Of a stretch of DNA of 64,000 nucleotides, positions 1-13,160 are shown in pieces. The notes under the pieces are model-generated. The model worked only from the letters and a program-made list of their open reading frames with translations, was not told the origin of the DNA and made no database searches. Origin of the DNA: Acanthacorydalis orientalis (lineage: Eukaryota > Arthropoda > Insecta > Megaloptera > Corydalidae); contig CM068313.1 of assembly GCA_034766995.1 (NCBI GenBank), positions 4,650,461 through 4,714,460 on the forward strand. The letters are read 5' to 3'. A program made the translations under genes and the position numbers. Each line of letters starts with the position of its first letter. Position 1 is the first letter of the stretch.

Positions 1-1361
1 TAACGAAGGAGTGCTAAAATATTTTCAATTTATCTACGTTGACGTTTTCATTCTAATCGATTGTCATTTGTCATATTTTTATAAAAGAGTTTTAAGAATA
101 GAAACTATTTCAAAAATTTAGAAAGTTAAGTAATTTATTTAACAATTACAAATAATATTTAAACGATTTTTTTATAGTCTAAGTATTTTCAATCCTGTGT
201 TCAGTACTAATGTCATATATGATTCTTATTAATAAACTTAAAATGTAAATATATTGAAAAAAATTATAAACCTACTTAGAAACACTTAGTGTGAATAAAA
301 CTGGATTACATGAAACAATTGCGTGCGTTTGTCAAATTAATTTAAATTCATTGCGTAGCTTTTAATATTAATTGTCATTGAAATATCCATATGTTTAATA
401 CATTTTTTTTTAATACAGATTAGGTATAAAAAGTGATATTTGTAAACATTTTTAAAAACTAATTTATATGATAAATTCTATCAAAATCCTTGAAAAAAAT
501 ACCAATAAGATATCACTTGTCACTTTGAAGATGATTGTACACTTCTATCTAAGTGTGCATAAGCAACAATCAAAAATGATTAATAATAATTTATGGAACA
601 TTCTTGATCAAAAAAAATTTTTTATGGTTTTTGGGATGAAAAAATAAATCATTTGAGAACGGTATTGATAAATGTGAACATGTATTTCCGAAGAACTACG
701 TTTGTAGAGTTTGTTTGACCCATTAAAATACTTGTATTATATTTATTAATTATAAAAAGATTTTAGAACTTTTAATATATTAATATATAAATTTATTATT
801 AAACCAAAACATGTACGCATTTTATGTAAATGCGTTTTTCTTTAAAATTTAAAACTAGTGTAATAAGTTCTTTACCGTACAATATACATGTATGTATATT
901 TAAATAACTTATTGTTCCATACTGTTTCAAAATACACGAAGATAGTATTTTGTTTTCTTTTCCCGTAAACATTTCAATCGACAACGAATTTAACCTAGTT
1001 TCTCTCCTTTAGGTCATTTGTGGTATTTTAAATCGACTCTTAGGTTTAGTACAATTTAAAAAAAATCATTCGAGAAAAAAATACGCACATAGATAAGCTA
1101 TCATAATTTATGTCGTTGAACCATCTGCAAATATAACTTATCATTCCTAATTCATAAAATATAAATTGCGCCAAGCGCTCTGTGCGTACATTATGATTTA
1201 TATTGTATCGTATGAAGATTTTTATGTTCATTTTCTTAATCAATATTTTAATTTACGGGATCAAAATGGTCACTCTACTTAAATATCGTTTATATCCGAA
1301 TTGTTTTGTAGTTATTTATCTCGTCCAATTAAACATAAAGATGTTCATAAAATATTAGTAG

Positions 1362-1399
<38 letters not shown>

Positions 1400-1862
1400 T
1401 TGATTTCCACTTAAAAAATAATAACTTCTTAAACGTGACAAACGGTCCAACAATTTTTCATACTTATTGAAACTGACTTTTACTTTTAACCGGTTATGTT
1501 TTCTAAACATTTTTCAATTTTAAATCTAATGCTTTTAACGTTATTGATAATTATTGCATTTGAGCAATTATTGAATACTTTTTTTATATTTATTTTAAAA
1601 TGTTATCAAAATTAAATATAATGGAGCGTTCAAGACACTCGTTTTCCATTTTTTTTTCTAAAATTTATTAAAGAAAAGCACTTATAAAGTAAACATTTAT
1701 CAAGTTTGTCAATATTCGAATAAGGAAAGTAGTGATTTTTTTACATCACCTGAATATTATTTCTTTATGTACATTTATTTGAAAAAATATGCTGTTGTTT
1801 ATTATAATTTCTTCTAAATCTGAAAAAATATCTCTTATACATAAGAAAATATTTGTTTACAG
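1..1862. other. No gene seen; probably clu intron or upstream DNA
   Basis: This stretch is AT-rich, with stop codons in all frames and no open frame that looks like protein. The first recognisable clu exon opens at 1863 right after an acceptor (TTTACAG) and begins with two bases of a split codon, so at least one coding exon must lie further left. I could not find it here, so this interval is most simply part of clu intron 1. It contains one (TA)n tract. Confidence 0.6.
1366..1396. repeat. (TA)n microsatellite
   Basis: An uninterrupted TA dinucleotide run of about 30 bases lies inside the presumed clu intron. Apparent short peptides across it are not genes. Confidence 0.95.
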
Positions 1863-4800
1863 ATGGGACCAAAAGTCATGTTAAAGTAAATGGCGACGTT
1901 ATTGTTAATGGTATAAATAACACGTCAGCAGACAACCATTCCACAGAGATTTCTGACGGTAATATTTTTTTATAAACAATAAAATCTGTACAAATTAATT
2001 TTATGACATCAGTTTTTTATTTACAAGGTTACATATTTGAATTCCCCGTTCTTAATATTCACAAAATATTATCTACTACACTCTATCATCTTAATTCAAC
2101 AATCTGTTATCTTTTTTCAATTTGAATATTTTATTAGTCTAGAATCAACGATCTTTCTGAATCAAAATTAATGAATTTTTTTCAACAATAATTAATAGAA
2201 TATTTTCAGTGAAATATACTTCTAGTTCTGTAAACATTTTTTAACTTTTCGTTTAATTAATTTATGATGTGATTTTAAAACAATTTCCACTTTGTAGTTC
2301 TTAATTACATGTTTTATTTAGTGAAAAATGACACCAAAACTACAGAAAATAAAAATGAATCAAAAGAAAAAGACACTGATAAAAAGGATGATCAAGAGGT
2401 AGTCTTTATCCAAGATCTAGGTTTCACTGTGAAAATAGTCAGCCCTGGTATCGAACAATTTGATATTCAGGTAATAGAATATGAGATTAATTTACAAACT
2501 CAGCAGGGAACTAATATTTGTATTTATCTTAGGTATCGAGTATGGAATTAGTTCAGGAAATTCATCAACTCTTGATGGACAGAGAAGACACTTGTCATCG
2601 TACATGTTTCTCTTTACAACTCGATGGAAACACCTTAGATAATTATGCAGAGTTGAAGAGTATCGAAGGGCTGAAAGATGGGTCTACTATTAAAGTAAGA
2701 ATTTATATAAGAACGAACTTGTTGTTTTTAATATGTATACCCATCAATTATTATTAAGTATAATTAAATGATTGTATATTGAATTAGGCATTAATTTGTG
2801 ACATCTTTTTTTTGAAAACACTAATATTACAGTTCAGAAATTAATTCTGTAGGTTGTTGAAGAGCCATATACAGTAAGAGAAGCTCGAATCCACGTACGT
2901 CATGTCAGAGATTTATTGAAATCTTTAGACCCAGCAGATGCATATGCTGGAGCTGAGTGTGCTTCTCTTTCATGTTTAACAGCAGTGACACAGGGTGATG
3001 TTTTAGATAAGCGACGTAGCGCGATTCCTCGTACAGATAGCGTTGATTGTACACCACCGGATTACATAATGCCTGGCTCAAGAGGCGAAAGACCACTTCT
3101 GCCATTACAACCATCAGCACGTGATTCGAAAAGTCCTGTTTGTCTCAAAGTATGTATATGGTTATTGTTTTCTAGGAACATTATTATTATTTCCGTTAGA
3201 TTAAGTTTCAGTCCGATATATGTATGCAAACTGAACATTTGTATATCCTGAATCAAATGAATTTGTTACTTGTTCTAGACATGTTAATTATTAAAAATAA
3301 ACTGCTTAAATCGATGGTGCATTTATGTATTGCCGGATTTGTAGTTCACACAAAAAAAACATCGTGTTTTTCTTAGAAAAAATTAGAATTATCAAATACT
3401 TCATTTAGATTTTATCCATTTTATTTTTCTTATTTGTTGTTTGATTATCACTGCTTCACTTATATGTTGATCCTTTTTCAATAAGTGTACTTTTTACCTA
3501 CATTTTTAGGTCCTTTCACCATCAGGCTGGAATCCACCTCCAGGTTATCGCAAAATGCATGGGGATTTAATGTATTTATTTGTTGTAACATTAGAAGATA
3601 AATATTACCATATTACTGCATGTTCTAAAGGTTTTTACATAAACCAGTAAGTATTCGGTGCTGTATGCCAATGTTGATTGCAAAGTTAATATTATATATG
3701 TGTCTTAATAACAATAATTCCTTTAGATCAACTGCTGATGAATTTAATCCAAAGCCGGGAGCACCTAGTCATTTGTGCCATTCATTAATTGAGCTGTTTT
3801 CACAAGTATCTCCTGGTTTCAAACGAGGTTTTTCATTGCTTCAAAAGAAACGCACTGCACGACATCCCTTTGAAAGAGTTCCTACCCCGTATCAGTTGTA
3901 TGCCTGGGCCGCTCCTACAATTGAGCATACTATTGACGCTATTCGTGCTGAAGACTGTAAGTTTTTGGCATTTTATAGCTTGTAATTATCATTTGCAGTA
4001 AAAGTAAATGATATAGAAATTAATTACAAATTATAATGGTATTTCTTGAATATTAATTAAATGTATTATACAATATATAAAAAATCAATATAGAATTAAA
4101 TTAAAATAAAAATTGCAGCATTTTCAACAAAACTAGGCTATGAAGAACATATACCTGGTCAAACTAGAGATTGGAATGAAGAACTTCAAACTACAAGGGA
4201 ATTGCCACGTAAAAATCTTCCTGAAAGATTACTTCGAGAACGCGCCATTTTCAAGGTAATGAAATTGTTTTAAATTCGTGTGCAATTTCAAAACTTTGAG
4301 AATTATTAACAGATTGTATTCTGTATAAATTCATTTTTAATTCGCATTCGGTTATCTGATTTTTATTAGGTACATAGTGATTTTGTAGCAGCGGCAACTC
4401 GTGGAGCTGTTGCAGTCATCGATGGAAATGTAATGGCAATTAATCCTGGAGAAGAAGCGAAAATGCAGATGTTTATTTGGAATAATATATTTTTTTCATT
4501 GGGATTTGATGTACGAGATCATTACCGTGCTTTAGGAGGAGATGCTGCTGCACATGCTGCTCCAAAAAATGATTTACAAGTAAACTGTGATGATTGGCAA
4601 TTTAAAATTTATATATTTTTCTAATCTGATGTTTTGTTACTTTTAGGGGGTGAAAGTTTATGCAGCAGCAGATTTACCTGGTCTGCACACACTTGGAACA
4701 GTTGTTGTTGATTATAGAGGTTATCGTGTTACAGCTCAATCTATTATTCCTGGAATCCTTGAGAAAGATCAAGAGCAAAGTGTTGTTTATGGTAGTGTTG

Positions 4801-7800
4801 ATTTCGGTAAAACTGTACTTACGCATCCAGAATATTTAGAGCTAGTAAGTAGATAGATATAAATAACAAACACTTTATAAAACTAAACTGTAATGAGAGT
4901 ATAGACTTTTTTCTATGAAACTATGTGTAAGTTAGAAAATTGATTATTTAGCTTAATTTGGAATCTTTCGTTTCCGTGATATAGAAATATTTCTTTTTCT
5001 TTGTAGTTAAATAAAGCAGGACAGCAATTGAAGATTTTACCCCATCATGTCCTTAATGAAAATGGTTGTTCTGTTGAACTTTGCTCAAGTGTAGAATGCA
5101 AAGGTATCATCGGAAATGATGGCAGACACTACATTTTAGATCTTTTACGTACTTTTCCTCCAGATGTAAACTTTTTGAAACGTAAGTCACGATTTTTTAA
5201 AAAATAGGTATGTTTTTAGTTTTAATTATACATCTTATAGTTGAAAACGAGACTCTCAGCAAAGAGGTAACAGCTCTCGGATTTCCAATTGAACATAAGC
5301 ATAAATTGTGTTGTCTACGGCAAGAACTCGTCGATGCTTTTGTTGATTCACGGTACATGATGTTCATAAAATATGCAGCATTTCATCTTCAACAGTTGAG
5401 TTTGAAAAAACAAGGGGAGAGAGTCGCTAAACAAAAAGCTCTTACAAACGGCGAAGAAAATAAAAAGGAGACGATATCGAATGATAGTAATAAGAAAATG
5501 ACTGAAGAAAAGGCTGTGAATGAAACAAAAAGTGAAAAGGAACATACTATTGAGCAAGAATTGGAAACTGCTGAGGCAAAGAAGATTGTAGAAAGTATTA
5601 CTGATGGTGGAAAACAGGAATGTAAGTAGTCTTCAATAAGTATCTTTTTTTGTGCTAAAAGAATGGTATTTTCAAGTCACGTTGTTGTAGTGGAAGAAAG
5701 CACTAAAGAAATTGTACGAACAGCAGCTTTAGCAGTCGGTTCCCTAAAAGAGACTGAATTTGATGTTCGTTTCAACCCTGATGTATACTCTCCTGGTATT
5801 AAACATGATACTTCGAAAGGTCCTAGTCTTACAAAACAGCGGCAGTTGGTTAAAGATGCAGCTAATTTCCTTCTAACTGTTCAAATACCTACTTTTGTAA
5901 GTGGATGTTTTTGTGAATATATTTTTGATGTATTTATCATTCTTTAACAAATTTTCAGATAAGAGACTGTTTAGATCATACTCAAGCACCGATGGACGGT
6001 GCTACATTGTCGGAAGCCTTACACGGTCGTGGTATTAATATTCGCTATCTTGGAAAAGTTGCTGCGCTATTATCTAAAGTAAAACAACTAGAATATTTGT
6101 ACAGTATAGCGTGCGGTGAAATAATTATACGTTCTGCCAAACATATCTTCACTACTTACATGCACAGCACTGAACAAATGAGCTTATCAGCTGCTGTTTC
6201 ACACTTCCTAAATTGCCTTCTATATTCAGGAGTTGTTCCTGTTCCTCAACAAGGTGTCGATGAGGTAAATTCTTTTTTATATCTCATTTACAACAGCTCA
6301 TTTTATTTCATTTTATATAGCTTCAGACTCGCAATAAGCGACGTAATAAACGTAAAGGTATCCGTGGAGGCGGAGTTTCTTCTCAAGTAGAGTCTAACGA
6401 ATGGGCAACACTGACACCTAAATTATTGTGGTCTCAAATTCGTGATGATTTAAAATCATATTTCGATTTTGATTTAGTTGGTGATAGTATTGATTCAGTC
6501 ATTCAGCATTACACTCTACAAAAAATATCACTTTTAAGGTAATTTTTGTAATTTTGATATTTTTTTCACTTATTTGTTAAATAGAATTTTCCATATTCAA
6601 TAGTACATGTTAGTCTTTCTCTGTAAAAGTATTAAAATTTTTATTATAGATCGTTTTGTATAAAAACCGGAATACAAATATTGCTACGTGAATATAATTT
6701 TGAATCCAAAAATAAAGTTACATTTTTTGATGAAGATATTCTAAACATATTTCCTGTTGTAAAACACATAAATCCTCGTGCATCCGACGCATACACATTC
6801 TATACAACGGGACAGAGTAAAATACAGCAGGGTTACCTTAAAGATGGTTACGAGTTAATAAGCGAAGCTTTAAATCTCTTAAACAACGTTTACGGTGCAA
6901 TGCACCCAGAAATAGCTCAGTGTCTCCGTATGATCGCCAGACTCAATTATATAATGGGCGAACATGCAGAAGCGATGGCATATCAACAGAAAGCTGTTCT
7001 CATGTCAGAAAGAGTCAACGGAATAGATCATCCATATACTATAATGGAATATGTAAGTAATTTGAATTTAATATAAGCGTGTATTCATAAAATTGTTAAT
7101 AGCACAAGTATTTAAAAAAAAATAATGTACGGTTTATTTTCAGTCCCACTTAGCATTGTATTGTTTCGCAAATAATCAAGTTAGCACTGCTCTTAAACTT
7201 TTGTATAGAGCTAGATATTTAACTCTTTTAGTATGTGGGGAAAATCATCCAGAAATAGCTCAGTTAGACGTAAGTAATATATATTTACATTAAAAATTGA
7301 AAATATATAATTATTTTTTAAGAAAATTTTTACTCTTACATTTTGGCAATACTGTTTTTCTGCACAGAGCAACATAAGTTTGATTCTTCATGCAGTAGGT
7401 GAATATGAGTTATCGCTACGCTTTTTAGAGAAAGCGTTGGCATTAAACATTCGTTACTACGGTGCCAAATCTCTAAAAGTAGCAGTCAGTTATCATTTAG
7501 TAGCTCGTACTCAAAGCTGTATGGGAGATTTTAGATCTGCTCTAAATAATGAAAAAGAAACATACACTATATATAAACAGCAGGTAAAATAATGTGTTCG
7601 TTTGTAAATATTTTCTTTTTGATTTAAATTTATGAATTACTTTTCGTTTTTGTACAGTTGGGAGAAAATCATGAGAAAACTCGTGAATCATCGGAATGTT
7701 TGCGTCATTTAACACAGCAGGCTGTCGTTCTACAAAAAAAGATGAATGAACTTTATACAGGACGTCCAGGTGCTTCATTACCGCCTATTCAGATTCAACC

Positions 7801-8097
7801 ACCGTCGATGGGTTCAGTTTTAGATATGTTAAATGTTATAAACGGTATACTTTATGTTCAGATTAGGTAAATTGAACAACTTTTTTGTGAATTTGATATG
7901 AATCAAATAGCCGTTGTGTTTAATATCTACGTTTACAATTCAGTCAGCAAGATATCGAAAACTTCAAAGCAGAAATCGAAAAAAGACAGTTAATAGAAGA
8001 ATCTTCATCGCCCTCCGATGATTCACACTTGTCTGTTAACGATGAAAGACCTTCACTGCCAGTAACAACCAAAGAAGTTGGCCCGGTGTCGAGCTGA
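1863..8097 (+). CDS. clu: Clustered mitochondria protein (Clu/CLUH), 5' end missing
   Basis: Clu/CLUH is a cytosolic RNA-binding protein that binds mRNAs for mitochondrial proteins and keeps mitochondria dispersed. Nineteen exons join in frame: 1863-1958, 2322-2470, 2533-2694, 2853-3149, 3510-3646, 3727-3956, 4119-4255, 4370-4579, 4647-4844, 5007-5181, 5241-5621, 5691-5896, 5959-6264, 6321-6538, 6650-7052, 7144-7269, 7368-7583, 7658-7866 and 7944-8097 (TGA). All introns are GT-AG. They encode 1,335 residues, close to full length for insect Clu. Domains in order are a CLU_N ubiquitin-like part (about residues 50-140), the GSKIP-like and Clu domains (about 200-600), a Lys/Glu-rich linker (exon 11), the conserved block with [19 protein letters not shown] (exon 13), and C-terminal TPR repeats with the NHPEIAQ-type motif repeated (exons 15-18). 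A short serine-rich tail ends the protein. The first coding exon is outside or unrecognised. Confidence 0.96.
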
Positions 8098-9876
8098 AAA
8101 GTTAGCGCTTTCTACATATAGGACATTTTGTGGATATATATTTTTTTGTATAGTAATTTTTGATCATAAATCTTGTATGTGTAAATAGCACAAGTTAGCT
8201 GCGCACACACACTGCTACATATTAAATGTTGTGGGATGATCCGTAAGCTCTGAATGAAATGTGCTTAGGTAGTTTAAAAACCAAAAAATAAAAACACCGT
8301 ACAAATCAAATAATTCAAAATCATTTATAATATCAATTACGAAAAGTAGCGGTGTTTTTTCATTTATCTTCGAATACTGTTCACTAGTTATAATTGTCCT
8401 GGTAATGTTATTGTTTTTCTAGTTGGTTCAGATTGTTAACTTTTATTGTTTTATGTTCTCGAAACATTTAATCTAACAATGTCCAACCTACTCTTATGAC
8501 CATCTGTCGTGTTTTAGTAATAAATCAATTCGTCACACGTCTGAAAAGATTCGTAATCGATACTGAAATGAACTTAATGCGGTATGTACGAATCGTCTAT
8601 AGGTTGTGCACTGATACGTTAATTGTTGAACTAAATAAATTAAAAAAGATAAATTTAATTGACAAAGTTTTATACTATGAATGAATTTAACCAGATAAAA
8701 ATAGTATTAAGAAAATAATTTTAAACTATACATAATTTCATTTGAACATTAAACGGAATTCAAGATTTGATATATATAAATATATATATTTGAGGAAAAA
8801 ATCATATTGGTTGTAATATAATAATCGATAGTCATTTTAGATTATAATGGAAAAGCAGAGAATGAAATGTATGTATCGTAAATACATGAGGTGAATAGGT
8901 TTAGTTTGTGAGAATTTTGATTCGGTCTCGATGACACATTAATAGTAAATACTGTACGAAATATATATATATATGATTTCATTTGACAGTTTATTTTTGC
9001 AAATGTTTTCTTTTATTATTACTTTTATGGAAAAATTTATCGAAAATCAAAATTATAATATATTCTTGTTATCGATTCATATGTTTTTAACCACGTACGG
9101 ATATCACTTACTCTATTCATTGTTTCATTCTACTGAGTTGTCTTTTTATAGTAGGAATAATATGAAGCGAGAAAGTGGTCTTCCAAATAACTTAAAATAT
9201 CAACTATGTATTATACAGTCAACTTAAACTACATGACTGTGATATGAAATGTGCAATATGGTTAAACAATTTATATTATTGGTGTTTGAACAACAATTAA
9301 CTTTCATTTTTAAAGTTAATATTTTTAAAAACATAAATATATGATCAGGTGAAGTTTTAAACATTATGTATTTTTGGGCTTTGTAAAATGGTCATTGTAA
9401 AACCAGGTTTATGTTATTTTGTTTTAAAGTCGTTGATTATCTTTATTATTCACTTTTCCATGTTATATATTTTGCACATGTTATTTTCATTAAATATATA
9501 AAATCGTACAATTTGAGATATTATTTTCCTTTAACGTTTCCATAAATAAAAGCATGTTTTCTCATATACACTTACAGAGTTTCCGTCTGTATTGCTTACC
9601 ATTTAAGACAATTTTAATAGTAACTGATGGATTGTATGTAATTACATATATAATACGAAAAAAATGTTTTAAGACCACTGTATATTCTTAAAACTTAAAT
9701 TAGTTTTAAGTTGGTCATACTGAATTAATAGATTATGCTGTCAAATATTAATAATGTCAACATTGAATATGTCAGTTGGGATATGTTTATATGTACCCGT
9801 ACAAAAACAATATGTACATAAATACATTTAAGAACGATTCTTTTTGATAATATACAGACGAACATCTTTTGTTAAA
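8098..9876. other. clu 3' UTR and clu-calypso intergenic DNA
   Basis: No coding exon is supported here. Open frames at 8,496-8,684 and 8,973-9,227 are low-complexity AT-rich translations with no family resemblance. The right part must include the calypso promoter and 5' UTR, but I see no clear TATA box. A 10-base inverted repeat (AAAAACACCG at about 8,290 and CGGTGTTTTT at about 8,351) sits just past the candidate clu poly(A) signal. Confidence 0.6.
8287..8292 (+). terminator. Candidate clu polyadenylation signal AATAAA
   Basis: The first AATAAA after the clu stop codon lies about 190 bases downstream. Cleavage would fall near 8,305-8,320. Another AATAAA occurs near 8,634, so a longer 3' UTR is possible. 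Confidence 0.45.
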
Positions 9877-11510
9877 ATGCCGGTTGATATTAATAGGCTG
9901 ACAGAAGGATGGTTGGAACTAGAAAGTGATCCCGGTTTGTTCACTTTACTTTTAGAAGATTTCGGCGTGAAAGGTGTCCAAGTAGAAGAGATATACGATT
10001 TGCAAAAGCCGTTAGAAGGACCAGTGTACGGGTTTATATTTCTGTTTCGATGGATCGAAGAACGAAGATCCCGACGAAAAATCATCGATCAAACGGAGAG
10101 TTTTGTTAAAGATGAAGAAATTGTGAATAATATATTTTTCGCGCAACAAATGGTACCTAATAGTTGTGCTACACACGCACTCTTATCAATTTTATTGAAT
10201 TGCCCTGTGATACACTTGGGAGATACTTTAAACAGATTAAAAATCCACACATCTGGCATGTGTCCTGAAAATAAAGGATGGGCAATAGGAAACACACCGG
10301 AATTAGCTTGTGCGCACAATTCACACGCTATGCCACAAGCAAAACGTCGTCTTGACAAGCAGTCTGGAGTAACTACCGGTAGATATACAGCAGAAGCATT
10401 TCATTTTGTCAGTTTTGTTCCAATAAATGGTCGCTTATTTGAATTGGATGGTTTGAAACCATTCCCTATTGATCACGGACCATGGGATGCGACTGAAGAG
10501 TGGACGGAAAAATTTAGACGTGTTATGAGTGAACGATTAGGAATTTCGACTGAGGATCATGACATTAGATTTAATTTAATGGCTGTTGTACCTGATAGAA
10601 GACTGACATATACCCATAAATTAAAAATGTTAAAAACAAATCGACAGATTGTTTTAGATGCACTTCAACAGTTGGTTCAAATGAAAGGATCAGATAAAGA
10701 TGATGTATCTACAGATGAAAAAGCTGTTGAAGATGTTATGCAATCCTTAAATAAAGAATCCAGTGATAAAACAGAAAAAGTTAGTCTTTATTTCACTTAT
10801 ATAATTTCACTGAAATATTTTTTAAATATTTTCTTCATCGATTCTTTCATTTATTGCAGATGATGCTCTGTCCTCTCGATTATGCAACGCCTTTGACCAT
10901 TCGTACGTCCCCTGCTCACAGTACATCGAGTACAGATACTTCTTCTGAAGTCGGCTCAGCTTTTAATTCACCGACTCAGCCTTGGGGGTGGGTGTCGTCA
11001 CAAGCGAGCCCGACATCATCGAAAGATTTCAAAAAATTTGTAGTGATTCGAGTCGCTAGTGAAAGTCGATTAGCGACAAAAAGAAGCAACAGTGATCCCC
11101 ACTCGGTTACAAAGAAAGTATGTTTGAACGCGGGTACTGATAAATTGAAGTGCGGTACTGACTCAAACTTGGATAAAAAGTATCCAGAACTATTCGAACC
11201 TCATACGTTTGCACCGAAAGATCTCCTTGCACTTCTTCGTAATCTCGAAAACGAGATTACGCTCTGTGAGCAAAATTTGAAAGATGAAAATGACAAAAGA
11301 AATAAATATAAAGTAGACGATTGTCGAAGGACGCATAATTACGACGAGTTCATCTGTACTTTTCTACAAATGTTAGCACAGCAGGGACTTCTTGCTGAAT
11401 TAGTTCGGCAACATGCTTTAGGTGCTCCGCCAAGAGCATCGAGACATCCTACTCATACAGTGAATGCACCGACGAGAAGATCAAGAACGAGAAGTAAAAA
11501 GCGAAAATAA
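9877..11510 (+). CDS. calypso: Calypso / BAP1-type ubiquitin C-terminal hydrolase
   Basis: Calypso is the catalytic subunit of the Polycomb deubiquitinase PR-DUB, which with Asx removes monoubiquitin from histone H2A in the nucleus. There are two exons, 9877-10779 and 10860-11510, with a GT-AG intron (donor GTTAGT, phase 0), giving 517 residues. The N-terminal peptidase C12 domain (about 1-235) shows the full active site: oxyanion Gln91 and nucleophile Cys97 in [14 protein letters not shown], His176 in EAFHFVSF, and Asp191 in LFELDGLKP. The C-terminal ULD segment ([17 protein letters not shown] onward) would bind Asx. A basic tail ([11 protein letters not shown]) matches the nucleosome-binding tail of the family. 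A Ser/Thr-rich linker separates the domains. The ATG at 9877 is the first in frame and precedes the conserved [23 protein letters not shown] start. Length is slightly above the fly protein. Confidence 0.97.
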
Positions 11511-12994
11511 TTGATTTTTCACCTGATAGTTCCTTAGTACATTAAAAAATTTCGTATATTTTTCTTTATCCGAAATTTTAAATATTTTTATGCAGCAACC
11601 AAACGAATATGCAATAGCCAATCGAAAGAATCAGCAACCCTTTAGTTTACTTTTTTAGTAAATTGTATTGTCTTTTCAATTTTTAAATCATTTACTTATA
11701 TCTAATTAAAAACTTAATAATTTTTTTTAATAGGTACTAATTTTTTTCAATCAGATCTTTATTAAATTATTAACATTGATTTTTTACTTTTATATTAGAT
11801 AAATCATTTTTATGTAATTTTATATCTTTTATTTGAAACATATTTTGTTTCTGTGATTATTTATAATTACTGCTTTTAATTTTTCTATATTTTTTTTTGT
11901 AAATGTACATTTTATATATTAAAAAAAGTATGTGTATTTGTTATTAAGATTCTAATAATTTTTCAGCAATTTTATGTATACATTTTTCTGTTTTATTTAT
12001 AATTTATATTTGTATGTGTAATAAAAATTTCAAATATGTATTAAAAATAATAGAACATTGCCTTATAATCAGATTGAAAACATAATTTTTCAAGTCTGTG
12101 CGATACTCATTCATTATTAATTCAGCTAATACTGAATAATATATATCAAATTCTCATGCTTATCAGTTTGCTTAAATGCCTAGAAGAAAACTAATAACTT
12201 GTTTCGGTGTCTTAATAAAAGCTATAACCAATGTGTACTGTAAAAACAATTTAAAAAAAGAATTGAATTTTTCAGTGTAGTAGAAATAGATAATCATTTT
12301 TTTCTATGAAACGGTGCTATAGTCAGCCTTTTGCAATGTAATTATCATAATCGAATAGTATTTAAATTCATTTTAAAGCATTTTATACTGAATAAAAATT
12401 AACATAGGTATTTTTTACTACTCGTATGTTGTTTTTACTATTGCTGTAAAACCATTATATAATCAAAATTTAAAAATAATAGTGCTTACAGCTAAGATTT
12501 ATATAAAATATGCATATATAATGCGAAAGATTTAATTTCCAATATGTTGTAACTCTTAAATAAATGTACATGTTCTTCATTCTCAATTTGAATGTCTGGT
12601 CATCAAAACAAGGATGTTATATAATATACACAGAATACATTTATATCTGAATTTTATACAAATCTACTAAAATGTCATTTATATTTATTTCATTAAAGTC
12701 CCGTATCAATGTAAACTTTGGCAGTTATTTTTAAAGTTAATTAATAAAAATTTATTTGTTAGTACTAAATAAAGTACAACTCATCAATAAAAGGTATTTC
12801 TTCAATAAAATTAATACACTTAAATAATTTTTTTGCACTATTAACCATTAATTTCATGATTTTAATCTCAGTAAATTATTTTAAATAGCAATAAGTAATT
12901 ATATATTTTATTTATATTTTTTACAAGATGTAACTAGGAACAAAGTATATAGTATTATATATTTTCCAGTAAATGTTAGTAAATGTGTATGAAT

Positions 12995-13020
12995 GTATAT
13001 ATATATATATATATATATAT
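12995..13020. repeat. (TA)n microsatellite
   Basis: A TA dinucleotide run about 140 bases beyond the P450 stop codon, in the convergent intergenic space. Confidence 0.9.
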
Positions 13021-13136
13021 GAAGTATACATTTGGATATAAATTAAAAACCAATAAAGTGATAGAAAAATGTATGCTCTTGTATAAAAATTACAAAGTGT
13101 AAATTATATCACATATATGAACAGAAATATATTGAT

Positions 13137-13142
13137 TTATTA
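13137..13142 (-). terminator. P450 polyadenylation signal AATAAA
   Basis: Read on the minus strand, AATAAA lies 18 bases after the P450 stop codon (TAG at 13,163-13,161). If used, the 3' UTR is very short. Confidence 0.5.
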
Positions 13143-13160
13143 TCCAGTCTTAATTTTTCA

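Larger units (their letters stand above)
11511..13160. other. Intergenic DNA between convergent calypso and P450
   Basis: Calypso (plus) and the P450 (minus) end toward each other across this interval. No coding exon is supported. Several AATAAA candidates for calypso occur, one at 12,020-12,025. A (TA)n run sits at 12,995-13,020. Confidence 0.7.

Noticed and set aside
9828..10358. Minus-strand frames opposite calypso
   Set aside because: Shadows of the calypso coding strand, which has a complete catalytic domain.
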